A DNA stretch of 64,000 nucleotides. Origin: Xanthomonas citri pv. mangiferaeindicae (GTDB lineage Bacteria; Pseudomonadota; Gammaproteobacteria; Xanthomonadales; Xanthomonadaceae). Position numbers and translations under genes: made by a program. The stretch is from the NCBI GenBank assembly GCA_002240395.1, contig CP016836.1, forward strand, positions 1,173,501 through 1,237,500, in the 5' to 3' direction. Numbering within the stretch: position 1 is the stretch's first letter; every line of letters starts with the position of its first letter. Shown piece after piece: positions 33,056 to 42,005 of this stretch. The notes under the pieces are model-generated. The model saw nothing but the letters and a program-made list of their open reading frames with translations, did no database searches and was not told the DNA's origin.

Positions 33056-34252
33056 ATGACGATCCAGGTCCCGAACGCCGTCGCAAGACGGCTCTTTCTC
33101 GCGCGCCAAGGGCTGGCCGCGCCGCCGGGGCGGGCGCTGTCCAAGGCGGGGCTGCTGCAGCTCATCACCGATCTGGGCTTCGTGCAGGTGGACAGCATCG
33201 GCACGGTGGAGCGCGCTCACCACCAGATTCTGTTCTCGCGCAACCAGACCTACCGGCGCGACCATCTGACCACGCTGCTGGAGCAGGACCGGGCGCTGTT
33301 CGAGCACTGGACGCATGACGCCTCGATCCTGCCGACCGCGTTCTATCCGTACTGGAAGCATCGTTTCCGCCGCCGCGCGCCGATCCTCCGCGAGCGCTGG
33401 CGCAAGTGGCATGGGGACGGCTTTGACGCGGCATTCGAAGACACGCTGGCGCACATCGAGGCCCATGGCCCAGTGCTGGCGCGGGACTTGAAAGAGGCCG
33501 GGCATGCGTCCGGCGGTTGGTGGAACTGGCACCAGTCCAAGACCGCGCTCGAGTATCTCTGGCATACCGGCAAGCTCGCGATCGCCGGCCGTGTGAACTT
33601 CCAGAAGATCTACGACCTGACCGAGCGGGTGATTCCCGCCGAGTTCCACGAACGCGAGGTCGGCCCTGACCAGTTCGTCGACTGGGCGTGTCGGGAGGCG
33701 TTGAAGCGATTGGGCTTCGCGACGCCCGGCGAGATCTCCGCGTTCTTCGACCTGGTGTCGCCGCAGGAGGCCAGGGACTGGGTCGCGCGTCATCGCGACG
33801 CACTGTGCGAGGTCTCGCTCGTGTCCATCGATGGCGAACGCGCGCGGCCGTCCTATGCCTTCGCCGACTTCGCCGCCGAGTTGCAGGATGTGCCCGAGCC
33901 GCCCGCCCGCGTCCGGGTATTGAGCCCGTTCGATCCGCTGCTGCGCGACCGCAAGCGCACCGAACGGCTGTTCGGGTTCCACTACCGCATCGAGGTCTTC
34001 GTGCCCGAGCCCAAGCGGCAGTACGGCTACTACGTCTTCCCGCTCCTGGAGGGCGACCGCCTGATCGGCCGGATCGATATGAAGGCCGAACGCAAGGGCG
34101 GCACGCTGGACGTGCGTCGGCTGTGGCTCGAGCCCGGCGTGCGGGCCTCGGCCGGTCGCCTCGACAAGCTCGACGCGGAACTGGCGCGACTGGCGAGGTT
34201 CACCGGCGTGGAGCACGTGCATTACCTCAAAGGCTGGCACAAGGCGCGCTGA
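33056..34252 (+). CDS. YcaQ/AlkX-type winged-helix DNA glycosylase
   Basis: Predicted DNA glycosylase of the HTH_42 superfamily (AlkZ/YcaQ), which unhooks interstrand crosslinks and removes bulky alkylated bases. The 398-residue product has three winged-helix motifs in tandem. The catalytic segment LGFVQVDSIGTVERAHHQIL carries Gln44-Val45-Asp46, the Q-x-D motif of YcaQ enzymes rather than the Q-x-Q of AlkZ. It also has HEREVGPDQFVDWACREALK, a beta-strand segment RVRVLSPFDPLLRDRKRTER, and FHYRIEVFVPEPKRQYGYYV. Length fits YcaQ (about 410). No partner gene is adjacent. Confidence 0.88.
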   Translation: MTIQVPNAVARRLFLARQGLAAPPGRALSKAGLLQLITDLGFVQVDSIGTVERAHHQILFSRNQTYRRDHLTTLLEQDRALFEHWTHDASILPTAFYPYWKHRFRRRAPILRERWRKWHGDGFDAAFEDTLAHIEAHGPVLARDLKEAGHASGGWWNWHQSKTALEYLWHTGKLAIAGRVNFQKIYDLTERVIPAEFHEREVGPDQFVDWACREALKRLGFATPGEISAFFDLVSPQEARDWVARHRDALCEVSLVSIDGERARPSYAFADFAAELQDVPEPPARVRVLSPFDPLLRDRKRTERLFGFHYRIEVFVPEPKRQYGYYVFPLLEGDRLIGRIDMKAERKGGTLDVRRLWLEPGVRASAGRLDKLDAELARLARFTGVEHVHYLKGWHKAR

Positions 34253-34348
34253 GGCTTTTGCGTGGCGGCGCTGGCATGATCGGGACGCCGCCACGCGCAC
34301 TGCACGCCTACCGGGCTAGCGTGACGCTTTGAAGACGGGATACCGCGC

Positions 34349-35131
34349 ATGCGCCTGCTGGCCGGTTGCGAGATCGTGGTCGAGGCCGAAGACGACTGCG
34401 CAGTGGTCGCGATGCTGCGTCCGCGCAGCGGCGATGCGCAGTGGCTGGTCAGCGAAAGCTACACCTTCGAGCCGGATGTCCGCCCGACCGAGCACGTCGA
34501 TCCGTTCGGCAATCTGTGCCAGCGGCTGATCGTGCCCAAGGGGCGGATGCGCCTGCGGACCGAGCTCGAAGTCGAGACCGAGCGCACGCTTGTCGTCGCG
34601 CCCTGGGCGCTGCCCACGCCGGCCTCGCTGCTGGCCGATGCGACCCTGCAGTACCTGCTGCCCAGCCGCTACTGCCCCTCCGATCGCGCGTTCGAGCAGG
34701 CCCAGGCCATTGTCGATGCCGCATCGCCTGGCACCGGGCATGTCGGCGCGATCGTGGCGTGGATCCGCCGCCACATCGCCTATCGCTACGGCGTCAGCGA
34801 TGCCTGCACCGATGCGCTCGACACGATGGCACAAGGCGCGGGGGTGTGCCGCGACTTCGCCCATGTCGGGATCATGCTCTGCCGCAGCCTGCGGATTCCG
34901 GCACGCATGGTCGTGGGCTATCTGCACGGGCTCGAACCGATGGATCTGCATGCCTGGTTCGAGGCTTACCTGGATGGACGCTGGTACACCTTCGACGCCA
35001 CCCAGGACGCGCCGCGTGGCGGCCGCATCGTCGTCGCGTATGGCCGCGACGCGGCAGATGTCGCCTTCCTGACCAACTACGGCTGGCTGCGGACCGTGGA
35101 CATGCAGGTCTGGGTCGGCGAGAAGACTTGA
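34349..35131 (+). CDS. Transglutaminase-like cysteine protease-fold protein
   Basis: Predicted cytoplasmic protein with a transglutaminase-like core, 260 residues. An N-terminal beta domain (about 1-85) is followed by LPSRYCPSDRAFEQAQAIVD. The catalytic triad is in GAGVCRDFAHVGIMLCRSL (Cys), LEPMDLHAWFEAYLDG (His) and RWYTFDATQ (Asp). These proteins may act as peptidases or amide-forming enzymes; bacterial substrates are unknown. A close paralogue lies at 45845-46639 and shares long identical stretches such as LPSRYCPSDRA and QGAGVCRDFAHVG. The gene is 50 bp upstream of trehalase on the same strand. Confidence 0.85.
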   Translation: MRLLAGCEIVVEAEDDCAVVAMLRPRSGDAQWLVSESYTFEPDVRPTEHVDPFGNLCQRLIVPKGRMRLRTELEVETERTLVVAPWALPTPASLLADATLQYLLPSRYCPSDRAFEQAQAIVDAASPGTGHVGAIVAWIRRHIAYRYGVSDACTDALDTMAQGAGVCRDFAHVGIMLCRSLRIPARMVVGYLHGLEPMDLHAWFEAYLDGRWYTFDATQDAPRGGRIVVAYGRDAADVAFLTNYGWLRTVDMQVWVGEKT

Positions 35132-35181
35132 GCGCGATGGCGATGCGACACTGCCCGCAGTCCCTGTCGCGGAAGACCGCC

Positions 35182-36825
35182 ATGTCGCGCGTTCCTCTTG
35201 CAACTCGCACCGCCGCCTGTCTGCTGTCCGCATTGCTGGCCGCCTGCACGTCCATCGGCCCCATGACGGCTGCGGAGCCTGCGCAGTCCCCGGGCGCCCA
35301 TCCCGCACCGGTCACGCCGGATGTCGGCTGGCCGAAGACCTTCGCCGCGGTGCAGGCCGCCTGGCTGTTCGAGGACCAGAAGACCTTCGCCGACGCGGTG
35401 CCGCGGCGCGACCCGGCGCAGATCGAGGCGGCCCTCATCGCCGCCCGCGCCCGCCCGGGCTTCGACCTGCGCACGTTCGTGGACACCCACTTCGTGCTGC
35501 CCGCACCGCCGCCCGGCACGCCGGTCGACTGGCAGCCGACGCTGCGCGCGCATATCGATGCGCTGTGGCCGCTGCTCACCCGGCCGCGCCCCGCGCCTGT
35601 GCCACACGGCAGTCTGCTGCCGCTGCCGCATGCCTATGTGGTGCCAGGCGGGCGCTTCCGCGAGATCTACTATTGGGACTCGTACTTCACGATGCGTGGT
35701 CTGGTCGAGAGCGGCCAGAGCACGGCGTCGCGGGCCATGCTCGACAACTTCGCCCAGTTGATCGACGACTGGGGCCATGTGCCCAATGGCAACCGCAGCT
35801 ATTACCTCAGTCGTTCGCAGCCGCCGTTCTTCTCGCACATGGTCGCGCTCGAGGCACGCGACGATCCTGCGTTGGCGGTGCGCTACCTGCCGCAACTGCG
35901 CCGCGAGCATGCGTACTGGATGGACGGCGCCGAGCGGCTCGCGCCTGGCGAGACAGCGCGGCGTGTCGTGCGCCTGGCCGATGGGCGCCTGCTCAATCGT
36001 TACTGGGACGACCGCGAGGTGCCGCGGCCCGAATCGTTCGAGCAGGACCGCCAAACCGCGGCCGCGGCCACGTCACGACCGGCCGCCGAGGTCTGGCGCG
36101 ACCTGCGCGCCGGCGCCGAGAGCGGCTGGGACTATTCCAGCCGCTGGCTCGATGATCCGATGCGGCTGGACACGATCCGCACCACGACGATCGTGCCGGT
36201 GGACCTCAACAGTCTGCTGCATCACCTGGAATCGACGATCGCCAGGGCTTGCGAACGAGCGCGGGATGTGGACTGTGCGCAGCGCTTTACAAGCATGGCC
36301 GACGCGCGCGCCGAGGCGATCGCAATGCATCTGTGGCATGCCGACGGCTACTACACCGACTACGATCTGCGCGCGAAGCAGCCGCGTGCGCAACTGACCG
36401 CGGCGGCGCTGTTTCCGCTGCATGCCGGCATCGCCTCGCCCGAGCGCGCACGCCGGACCGCCGACGCGGTGCGTCGGCAATTGCTGCGCCCGGGCGGCCT
36501 GGTCACCACGGCGATCGACACCGGCCAGCAATGGGATGCGCCCAATGTCTGGGCACCGCTGCAATGGATCGCGGTCGACGGCTTGCGCCGGTATGGCGAG
36601 CACGCGCTCGCACACGACATCGCGCGCGGCTTCATCGGCAATGTGCAAACGGTGTTCGACCGCGAGCGCAAACTGGTGGAAAAGTACGACGCCGACGGCG
36701 CGCTGCAGGGCGGGGGCGGCGGCGAGTACCCGCTGCAGGACGGCTTTGGCTGGTCGAACGGCGTCACGCTCGCACTGCTGGCGCTGTATCCGGAACTCGA
36801 ACGCATCCCCGCCCAGACCGATTGA
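35182..36825 (+). CDS. treA: Periplasmic trehalase (GH37)
   Basis: Hydrolyses alpha,alpha-trehalose to two glucose molecules. The 547-residue product has a lipoprotein-like signal (TAACLLSALLAAC, Cys22), so it is probably periplasmic and membrane-anchored, unlike the soluble TreA of E. coli. GH37 signature 1 is PGGRFREIYYWDSY (residues 155-168) and signature 2 is QWDAPNVWAP (450-459). The region DWGHVPNGNRSYYLSRSQPP and a Gly-rich end (LQGGGGGEYPLQDGFGWSNG) are also family features. ATG at 35182 places the signal correctly; in-frame ATGs at 35137 and 35143 are less likely. Confidence 0.94.
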   Translation: MSRVPLATRTAACLLSALLAACTSIGPMTAAEPAQSPGAHPAPVTPDVGWPKTFAAVQAAWLFEDQKTFADAVPRRDPAQIEAALIAARARPGFDLRTFVDTHFVLPAPPPGTPVDWQPTLRAHIDALWPLLTRPRPAPVPHGSLLPLPHAYVVPGGRFREIYYWDSYFTMRGLVESGQSTASRAMLDNFAQLIDDWGHVPNGNRSYYLSRSQPPFFSHMVALEARDDPALAVRYLPQLRREHAYWMDGAERLAPGETARRVVRLADGRLLNRYWDDREVPRPESFEQDRQTAAAATSRPAAEVWRDLRAGAESGWDYSSRWLDDPMRLDTIRTTTIVPVDLNSLLHHLESTIARACERARDVDCAQRFTSMADARAEAIAMHLWHADGYYTDYDLRAKQPRAQLTAAALFPLHAGIASPERARRTADAVRRQLLRPGGLVTTAIDTGQQWDAPNVWAPLQWIAVDGLRRYGEHALAHDIARGFIGNVQTVFDRERKLVEKYDADGALQGGGGGEYPLQDGFGWSNGVTLALLALYPELERIPAQTD

Positions 36826-36834
36826 CGCTTTGCG

Positions 36835-37947
36835 TCAGCGGTCAGCCGCGCGTGCCGCCACGAACGGGCAACCGGGATGCAGGGCGATGCCGTTCTTGCG
36901 AGCGCGGAAAGCCTGCGAGGCGGCGTAAGCCGAGCGCCGCAGGCGCATCAACTCGCCCAGCGGGCGATGGGCTTCCAGCCCGTGCCACGGACTGAAGCCC
37001 ACCCCGGTGTCGATGGCCGCGCTGCGCTCGGGCGTCCAGGCCGGCTGCGGCGGTGCGATGACGCGGGCCACGGTGCGGAACGGGCTGCGCGCCTCGTCCC
37101 AGCGCGCAGTGGCATCGTCGACCGGCATCTCCTTGAGCGAGGTACACAGCTGCGCACGCAGTTCCCATTCGCCGCCCTGCGCGGCGAAGAACGCAACCAC
37201 GGCTTCGCGCAGGGCGTCGTCGTCCGACAGGTCGAGACGGGTATCGGTGAGTGCGCGCAGCGAGGTCGACACCGGCACCAACTGCAGCTTGGCGATGTGA
37301 TCGCCGTGGCGCTGCGGCAGTTGAGTGAAGAACGTCTCGCCGAGGATGTGATGCGGTGGCTCGCCGCCCATCGCCTTGAGCGTGGCGCTCTCTCCACCCA
37401 TCGCCTCCAGGCCGCGCTCGGTGCCGCGCAGGATCGCCGAGATCAGCTTCTTGGTGCGGTCCATGCGGTCGGTGGTCTTGGCCAGCAGCTTGAGACTGCG
37501 CAGGAAGGCGCGTCCATTGGGGGCGTTGAACTGCGGGCCGTTGACCAGGATGAAGTCCTGCGCGCCCGGGCCATCGCTGCCGTCGATACGGGTGCCGGGC
37601 ACGTCGCAGATCCGAAGCGCGATGCCGCGTGGCGTGGAGACGCGGTCGGCGAGCAGGTCGCCGGGCGTGGTCGACAGCCGCATCACGGCAGGGTGGCGGC
37701 CCGGGCGCGCGAACAGGCCCTGTGCCAGTTCGGGCGACAACCCCGCCGGCACCTCGACGACGGCAGACAGCAGGCCGTGGCTCTTGGCATGCACCGCGCG
37801 CAGGCCCTGGCCTTCGTCTTCCCAGGTCTTGCGCGAGATCGACAGCAAGACCTCGTCGAGTTCGGCGGCCAGCGCCGCTTCGTCGGGCCCGGGCTGCGCG
37901 AGCGCTGGTTCGTAGCGTTGGAACACCGCTGGACGGGGGATGGACAT
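36835..37947 (-). CDS. Catalase-related haem peroxidase-like protein
   Basis: A member of the small catalase-like family. The 370-residue product has the distal His segment GLRAVHAKSHGLLSAVVEVP. The middle motifs are LFARPGRHPAVMRLSTTPGD, STPRGIALRICDVPG and QDFILVNGPQFNAPNGRAFL. Near the C-terminus RRSAYAASQAFRARKN has the R-x-x-x-Y pattern that carries the axial Tyr ligand. It lacks the longer C-terminal domains of true monofunctional catalases, so it may be a peroxidase. It ends 9 bp from the convergent trehalase stop and is 46 bp from the hydrolase gene upstream on its strand. Confidence 0.83.
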   Translation of the reverse strand: MSIPRPAVFQRYEPALAQPGPDEAALAAELDEVLLSISRKTWEDEGQGLRAVHAKSHGLLSAVVEVPAGLSPELAQGLFARPGRHPAVMRLSTTPGDLLADRVSTPRGIALRICDVPGTRIDGSDGPGAQDFILVNGPQFNAPNGRAFLRSLKLLAKTTDRMDRTKKLISAILRGTERGLEAMGGESATLKAMGGEPPHHILGETFFTQLPQRHGDHIAKLQLVPVSTSLRALTDTRLDLSDDDALREAVVAFFAAQGGEWELRAQLCTSLKEMPVDDATARWDEARSPFRTVARVIAPPQPAWTPERSAAIDTGVGFSPWHGLEAHRPLGELMRLRRSAYAASQAFRARKNGIALHPGCPFVAARAADR

Positions 37948-37993
37948 CAGGGCTCCTGGCGATCGAAACGAGGCTCGCGTCGCGTGGACACTG

Positions 37994-38818
37994 TCAGCGC
38001 GCGAGGAAATCCAGCAGCGCGCGGTTGAAGGCGTCGGCGTGACTGACGTTGAGACCGTGCGGCGCGTCGGGCACCACGACCAGCGCACTGCCCGGGATCG
38101 CCGCGTGGGTCCGCTGGCCGGAGCCTTCGAACGGCACGGTCGCATCGCCATCGCCGTGCAACACGAGCACCGGCACGGTGATCGCCTTCAGGTCGCTGCG
38201 GAAATCGGTCGTCGCAAACGCCTCCATGCATCCCAGCGCTGCGGTCTGGTCGGATTGACGCGCCAGCGCGATCGCTTCCTGGCGCTGCGCCTCATCGACC
38301 TTGAGCGTGCCGTCGACACTGAAGAACTGGGTTGTGAACTCGTCGAAGAACGCGTCGCGATCGCGTTCCAGACCGGCCCGCATATCGTCGGCCTGCTCCT
38401 GGGGCAGCGGGCCCTCGGGGTTGTCCTCGGTCTTGAGCAGATACGGCGGCACCGCGGCCGCGAACACGGCACTGTGGATGCGCGCCTCGCCATGGCGGGC
38501 GAGGTAGCGGGCCACTTCGCCGCCGCCCATCGAGAAGCCGACGAGCGTGACCTCGCGCAGATCCAGATCCTCGAGCACGCCGGCCAGATCGTCGGCGAGG
38601 GTGTCGTAGGTGTAGCCGTCGTCCGGTTTGTCGGAGCGCCCAAAGCCGCGACGGTCGTAGGCGATCACGCGATAGCCCGCCGCCTGCAGCGGACCGACCT
38701 GCGCCTGCCACGAGGCGGCCGACAACGGCCAGCCATGGATCAGCACGACCGGGCGACCGTGACCGCCCGAGTCCTCGACATGGAGACGTACACGGGATGA
38801 AGACGGCGCACTGGTCAT
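37994..38818 (-). CDS. Alpha/beta hydrolase, non-haem chloroperoxidase-like
   Basis: Alpha/beta hydrolase fold enzyme of 274 residues. It has VVLIHGWPLSAASWQAQVGP (oxyanion region), VIAYDRRGFGRSDKPDDGYT and VTLVGFSMGGGEVARYLARH with the nucleophile Ser in GFSMGG. The acid is probably Asp in LVLHGDGDATVPFEGS, and the His is in VVVPDAPHGLNVSHAD. This pattern is that of bacterial non-haem chloroperoxidase/perhydrolase and arylesterase-like enzymes. It probably forms an operon with the catalase-related gene (46 bp apart), which suggests a shared peroxide or oxidative-stress context. Start at 38818 is chosen; in-frame ATGs at 38827 and 38866 are possible. Confidence 0.85.
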   Translation of the reverse strand: MTSAPSSSRVRLHVEDSGGHGRPVVLIHGWPLSAASWQAQVGPLQAAGYRVIAYDRRGFGRSDKPDDGYTYDTLADDLAGVLEDLDLREVTLVGFSMGGGEVARYLARHGEARIHSAVFAAAVPPYLLKTEDNPEGPLPQEQADDMRAGLERDRDAFFDEFTTQFFSVDGTLKVDEAQRQEAIALARQSDQTAALGCMEAFATTDFRSDLKAITVPVLVLHGDGDATVPFEGSGQRTHAAIPGSALVVVPDAPHGLNVSHADAFNRALLDFLAR

Positions 38819-39007
38819 GGCGAGACTCGACATCGAGGAAGAGGACGCCATGCTGCGCAGGCGCACCCGACGCGGACGTGAAGCCGCGGCGCCAATTGCA
38901 CATCACGTGCGGGCGTGCAGATCGCGTCATCGCCCTGCATGCAAGTCACGGCGCTTTGATCGGCGCGCTCCTAGCCTGCGGATGTCTTCCCTCTCGGAGT
39001 CCGTCCC

Positions 39008-39541
39008 ATGAGCACGATGTCTCCGGTGACCGGCGAGGTATCCGACAGCAAGGTCGCCGCAATCTTCGACAGCGAGCACACCGCCCGGCGCGTCGCCCAG
39101 CAACTGCAGGCCGAACGCGGTTTCAAGGCCTCACAGGTCAAGGTGGTCACCCGCCACGACCGCCAGCCAGGCCGCAAGCTCGAGCCCGAGAACCGCGGCA
39201 TTCTGCGCACCTTGATCATCGCGCACTACAAGCTGGGCCTGGCGGGCCTGGCGATCGGCGCAGTCCTGTTCGGCGTGCTGTATGCGGCCAGTGTGCCGGC
39301 GGTGATCAATTCGCCATGGTTCGCCGGCGGCCTGATCATCGGCTACGGCGGCGTGTTCGGGTTGATGGTCGGTGGCCTGGTGACCTTGCGCCCCGACCAT
39401 GATCCCTACCTGTTCAAGGTGCGCGAGGCATTGGCCGAAGGCCGTGCGGCGGTCGTGGTCCACGCATTCGATGCCGCCGAGCGCGACCGTGCCAGCGAGG
39501 CACTGTCGAGCGCCAGCGGCGAGACCGTCCGCACGCTGTGA
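39008..39541 (+). CDS. Membrane protein with YflT-like stress domain
   Basis: Predicted inner-membrane protein of 177 residues. The N-terminal part (about 14-60, KVAAIFDSEHTARRVAQQLQ) resembles the YflT/general stress protein 17M domain. Two membrane segments follow (LGLAGLAIGAVLFGVLYAAS and GGLIIGYGGVFGLMVGGLVT), rich in Gly. A cytoplasmic tail ends it (VREALAEGRAAVVVHAFDAA). A GGAG ribosome site lies upstream. Function is unknown; the domain suggests a role in stress. It stands alone on the plus strand. Confidence 0.72.
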   Translation: MSTMSPVTGEVSDSKVAAIFDSEHTARRVAQQLQAERGFKASQVKVVTRHDRQPGRKLEPENRGILRTLIIAHYKLGLAGLAIGAVLFGVLYAASVPAVINSPWFAGGLIIGYGGVFGLMVGGLVTLRPDHDPYLFKVREALAEGRAAVVVHAFDAAERDRASEALSSASGETVRTL

Positions 39542-39566
39542 CGCATGGCCGCACCGGCGGCTGCGA

Positions 39567-40004
39567 TCAGGCCCCGACCGGAATGCCCTGCGTTTCGGCG
39601 AGGTCGCTCGCCAGCCGGCGCGCGATCTGCGGATGCTCGTTGTAGAAGGCAGCATTGCCCGCAAGTTCGCGCCAGATCTCGGCATCGGTGATCAGCCGCG
39701 CCGCGTGTTGCGTGACCTCCGCGATCTGACGCGGTGCGGGCGCAGTCCGCGCCATCGCCAGTTCGAGCAGATGCAGCAGCGCGCGCGACTGCGCCACGCA
39801 GATCTCCGCCTCGCGCAAGGCGAGTTGGCCCAGCGTCTGCATGCGGCCTGCATCGAGCGTGGCCACGCGGGCGTCGGCAAGGACCGCGTCGGGCGTGCCT
39901 GCGACGAGATCGAGAAGCTGTCGCAACGGCCCCTGGGTGGATGCGCAGCGCGCGATGTCGTCGAGGCGCGTTCCGCGACGCGCGGGATGGCGGGCTTCGT
40001 CCAT
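39567..40004 (-). CDS. Conserved-looking helical protein, unknown function
   Basis: Not recognised. A 145-residue soluble protein, almost entirely helical (LDDIARCASTQGPLRQLLDL, LGQLALREAEICVAQSRALL, LAGNAAFYNEHPQIARRLAS). ATG at 40004 has AAGGAGAG close upstream, a good ribosome site. It is divergent from the XRE regulator gene at 40174, and a perfect 17-bp palindrome (40096-40112) lies between the two, so the regulator probably controls it. Confidence 0.65.
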   Translation of the reverse strand: MDEARHPARRGTRLDDIARCASTQGPLRQLLDLVAGTPDAVLADARVATLDAGRMQTLGQLALREAEICVAQSRALLHLLELAMARTAPAPRQIAEVTQHAARLITDAEIWRELAGNAAFYNEHPQIARRLASDLAETQGIPVGA

Positions 40005-40095
40005 GGTCGCTCTCCTTGAGATCGCCGCCGGCAAGCGGCGCGCCGTGCCCGCATGCCGCGCGTGGGCGCAGCGACATGCGAGCAGTCACGCCCAA

Positions 40096-40112
40096 ACTAC
40101 GTTTAACGTAGT
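40096..40112. promoter_or_regulatory. Palindromic operator candidate ACTACGTTTAACGTAGT
   Basis: A perfect 8+1+8 palindrome lies between a divergent gene pair, 84 bp from the minus-strand start and 61 bp from the XRE regulator start. A second short palindrome GGAAGCTTCC is at 40134-40143. The likely binder is the XRE protein encoded next to it. Confidence 0.65.
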
Positions 40113-40173
40113 ATCGGAGTCAAGCGACGTTTCGGAAGCTTCCCGACGCCGAAGTCCGGGATGCACTACAAGC

Positions 40174-40461
40174 GTGGCTGCCAAGGAACCCCTGCCTGTC
40201 TTCAGCCGTCGGTTGCGCGAGGCGCGCACCGCGGTGGGCCTCTCGCAGCGCACGCTGGGGATCGAGGCCGGGCTCGACGATTTCGTCGCCAGCACCCGGG
40301 TCAACCGCTACGAGACCGGCGTGCACCAACCCGATCTGCAGACCTTTCGCCGCATGGCCGAGGTGCTCGACCTGCCGGTGGCGTACTTCTATGCCGACGA
40401 CGACGCACTCGCCGGCTTGATCGCCGACCACCATCGCCGTGGTCGCACGTCGACGCGCTGA
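40174..40461 (+). CDS. Small XRE-family transcriptional regulator
   Basis: DNA-binding protein of 95 residues. A Cro/C1-type helix-turn-helix spans most of it (FSRRLREARTAVGLSQRTLG, DDFVASTRVNRYETGVHQPD, LQTFRRMAEVLDLPVAYFYA). It has no effector domain. GTG at 40174 is chosen because the upstream frame is unrelated; the ribosome site is weak. A perfect palindrome upstream suggests autoregulation and control of the divergent gene at 39567-40004. Confidence 0.82.
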   Translation: MAAKEPLPVFSRRLREARTAVGLSQRTLGIEAGLDDFVASTRVNRYETGVHQPDLQTFRRMAEVLDLPVAYFYADDDALAGLIADHHRRGRTSTR

Positions 40462-40644
40462 ACGCGCGTCACGCCGCAGAACAGCCTGACGTCTGCACGT
40501 GCGGTCTGCGACACCAGGCTGCAGGCCTTGCAGACGCGTCGCTGCATGGTTCACGCATCGCCGATGTGTGCATTCGCACAATCGCCTGCATCCCCCTACC
40601 TCCCTGCGCTCGCGCGCACGGACGCCTGTTCGAGGACGCAATCG

Positions 40645-40914
40645 ATGAACAACAGTTTCACTCTGGAGTACGACATGAGCCTGCGCCTGTGGGTGCTGCG
40701 GCAGGATGGCTCGGGGCGCCTGGTGGCCTCGTTCCTCAGCCGCCAGAGCGCCACCGAAGGCTCGACGTTGCGCGATCTCATCGGCCCGAACGCGCGTCTG
40801 CGGATCCGCAACGCCGACGGCAGCTATCAGGATGGACTTGCTGACCGGCTCGACCCCGCGCTGTCGACATCGCCGACCACGCTTACCGCATCTTCGCTGC
40901 ACCTGGCGCGCTGA
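40645..40914 (+). CDS. Small hypothetical protein
   Basis: Not recognised. An 89-residue product with a beta-rich middle (SLRLWVLRQDGSGRLVASFL, RLRIRNADGSYQDGLADRLD) and a Ser/Thr-rich tail. ATG at 40645 follows a GAGGA sequence at a suitable distance. A second ATG ten codons in is also possible. It lies 183 bp after the XRE gene, and its end is followed by two strong hairpins, which supports a real transcript end. Confidence 0.5.
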   Translation: MNNSFTLEYDMSLRLWVLRQDGSGRLVASFLSRQSATEGSTLRDLIGPNARLRIRNADGSYQDGLADRLDPALSTSPTTLTASSLHLAR

Positions 40915-40947
40915 GTCGCGCGCACGACGCACGCAAGCGCCGCAACG

Positions 40948-41014
40948 CACATGGGCGCCCAAGGGCGCCCATGTGTCATACCCATTGATGCGGACCGGGC
41001 AACGCCCGGTCCGC
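40948..41014. terminator. Two tandem hairpins between convergent genes
   Basis: The first is CACATGGGCGCCC/GGGCGCCCATGTG (40948-40975, 13 bp). The second is GCGGACCGGGC-AAC-GCCCGGTCCGC (40990-41014, 11 bp). They separate the small hypothetical gene from the beta-barrel gene and can act on both strands. Confidence 0.65.
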
Positions 41015-41023
41015 TATCCGACC

Positions 41024-41734
41024 CTAGAACGCGTATTCGGCCGTCAAACCCAGCAGCGCGGTCGAGCGCTTGGGACCTTCGAACTTCACACCGGTGACCG
41101 GATCGCGCAAGTCGCCGGACTTGGCGCGGAAGTAGTCGTAGTGCAGACCGACGCTGAAGTTCTCGGTGGCGTTCCAGCCCGTGCCGACACCGGCATACCA
41201 GCTGTTGCGACCATCGCGGCCGCCGCTTTCCAGACCCAGATCCTGACCGACGTCGTTGTAGTAGCGCGAGTTGTTGTCCGAGGCGCGGAAGAAGCCGCCA
41301 CGCGCACCCACATACCACTCCGGGGTGATGTTCAGACGCGCGTTACCACCGGCGATCCAGCCGCGCAGCGCATTGGTGTCTTCGCGCTGGTTGACGCTGT
41401 CGTCGCGGAACGCGTTCTTGACCACCAGGTTGCCCAGGTCGGTATAGCCGCCTTCCACGCCCAGGCCGAAGTTCTGCGCCAGCTTCCAGCGATAGCCACC
41501 GACCAGGCCGTAACCGGTCTTGCGGCCGTCGCGGCTCTCGAACACGTTGAAATCGCCGGTACCGAAACGACCGGCCGTGCCACCGTCCGTACGACCGACG
41601 TTACCGGCGATAAAGGCGTTGCCCTGGCCGACCTGCAGGTCGGGGCGATAGGTGTCGCCCCCCATGCTCTGGGCGAATGCGGACGGGGCACACAGGGCGG
41701 CAGCGATTGCGGCGGAGATCAGGACAGTTTTCAT
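41024..41734 (-). CDS. Outer-membrane beta-barrel protein (OmpX/OmpA-like)
   Basis: Predicted eight-stranded outer-membrane barrel. The 236-residue product has a signal peptide (VLISAAIAAALCAPSAFAQ, cleavage near residue 22). Amphipathic strands follow (NAFIAGNVGRTDG, GYGLVGGYRWKLAQNFGLGV, WYVGARGGFFRASDN, WYAGVGTGWNATENFSVGLH). It ends in LLGLTAEYAF, with the terminal Phe needed for barrel assembly. Charged loops are long and Asp/Asn/Arg-rich. ATG at 41734 starts the signal peptide. Function beyond membrane integrity cannot be told. Confidence 0.88.
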   Translation of the reverse strand: MKTVLISAAIAAALCAPSAFAQSMGGDTYRPDLQVGQGNAFIAGNVGRTDGGTAGRFGTGDFNVFESRDGRKTGYGLVGGYRWKLAQNFGLGVEGGYTDLGNLVVKNAFRDDSVNQREDTNALRGWIAGGNARLNITPEWYVGARGGFFRASDNNSRYYNDVGQDLGLESGGRDGRNSWYAGVGTGWNATENFSVGLHYDYFRAKSGDLRDPVTGVKFEGPKRSTALLGLTAEYAF

Positions 41735-42005
41735 CGGGGGCGTTTCCTTTTTTTCTTGGACACGCAGCGCGCGCATCCGTGGACATACGGGGTTGGGGGT
41801 GGCCCCGCGGGGCGCAGTAGAGACTTGTTTGCCTGAAGCGCGTGCAAACGTTCACGCCGATTCGACGCAATTGCGCAGTTCGCATTCAAGTCGGGTTTAC
41901 GCGAATGAGGAACCTGCGAGCGCGGGCACGAATGCACACCGATTGCAAGCTGCGGTGAACCCCATCCGTGCGTGGTGTCGGCTACGATGCCTGCCCGTTC
42001 TTTCG

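Noticed and set aside
32869..33318. Plus-strand open frame starting in the hipBA operator
   Set aside because: Its start is the mirror image of the hipB start within the palindrome, it runs out of frame into the YcaQ gene, and it has no domain.
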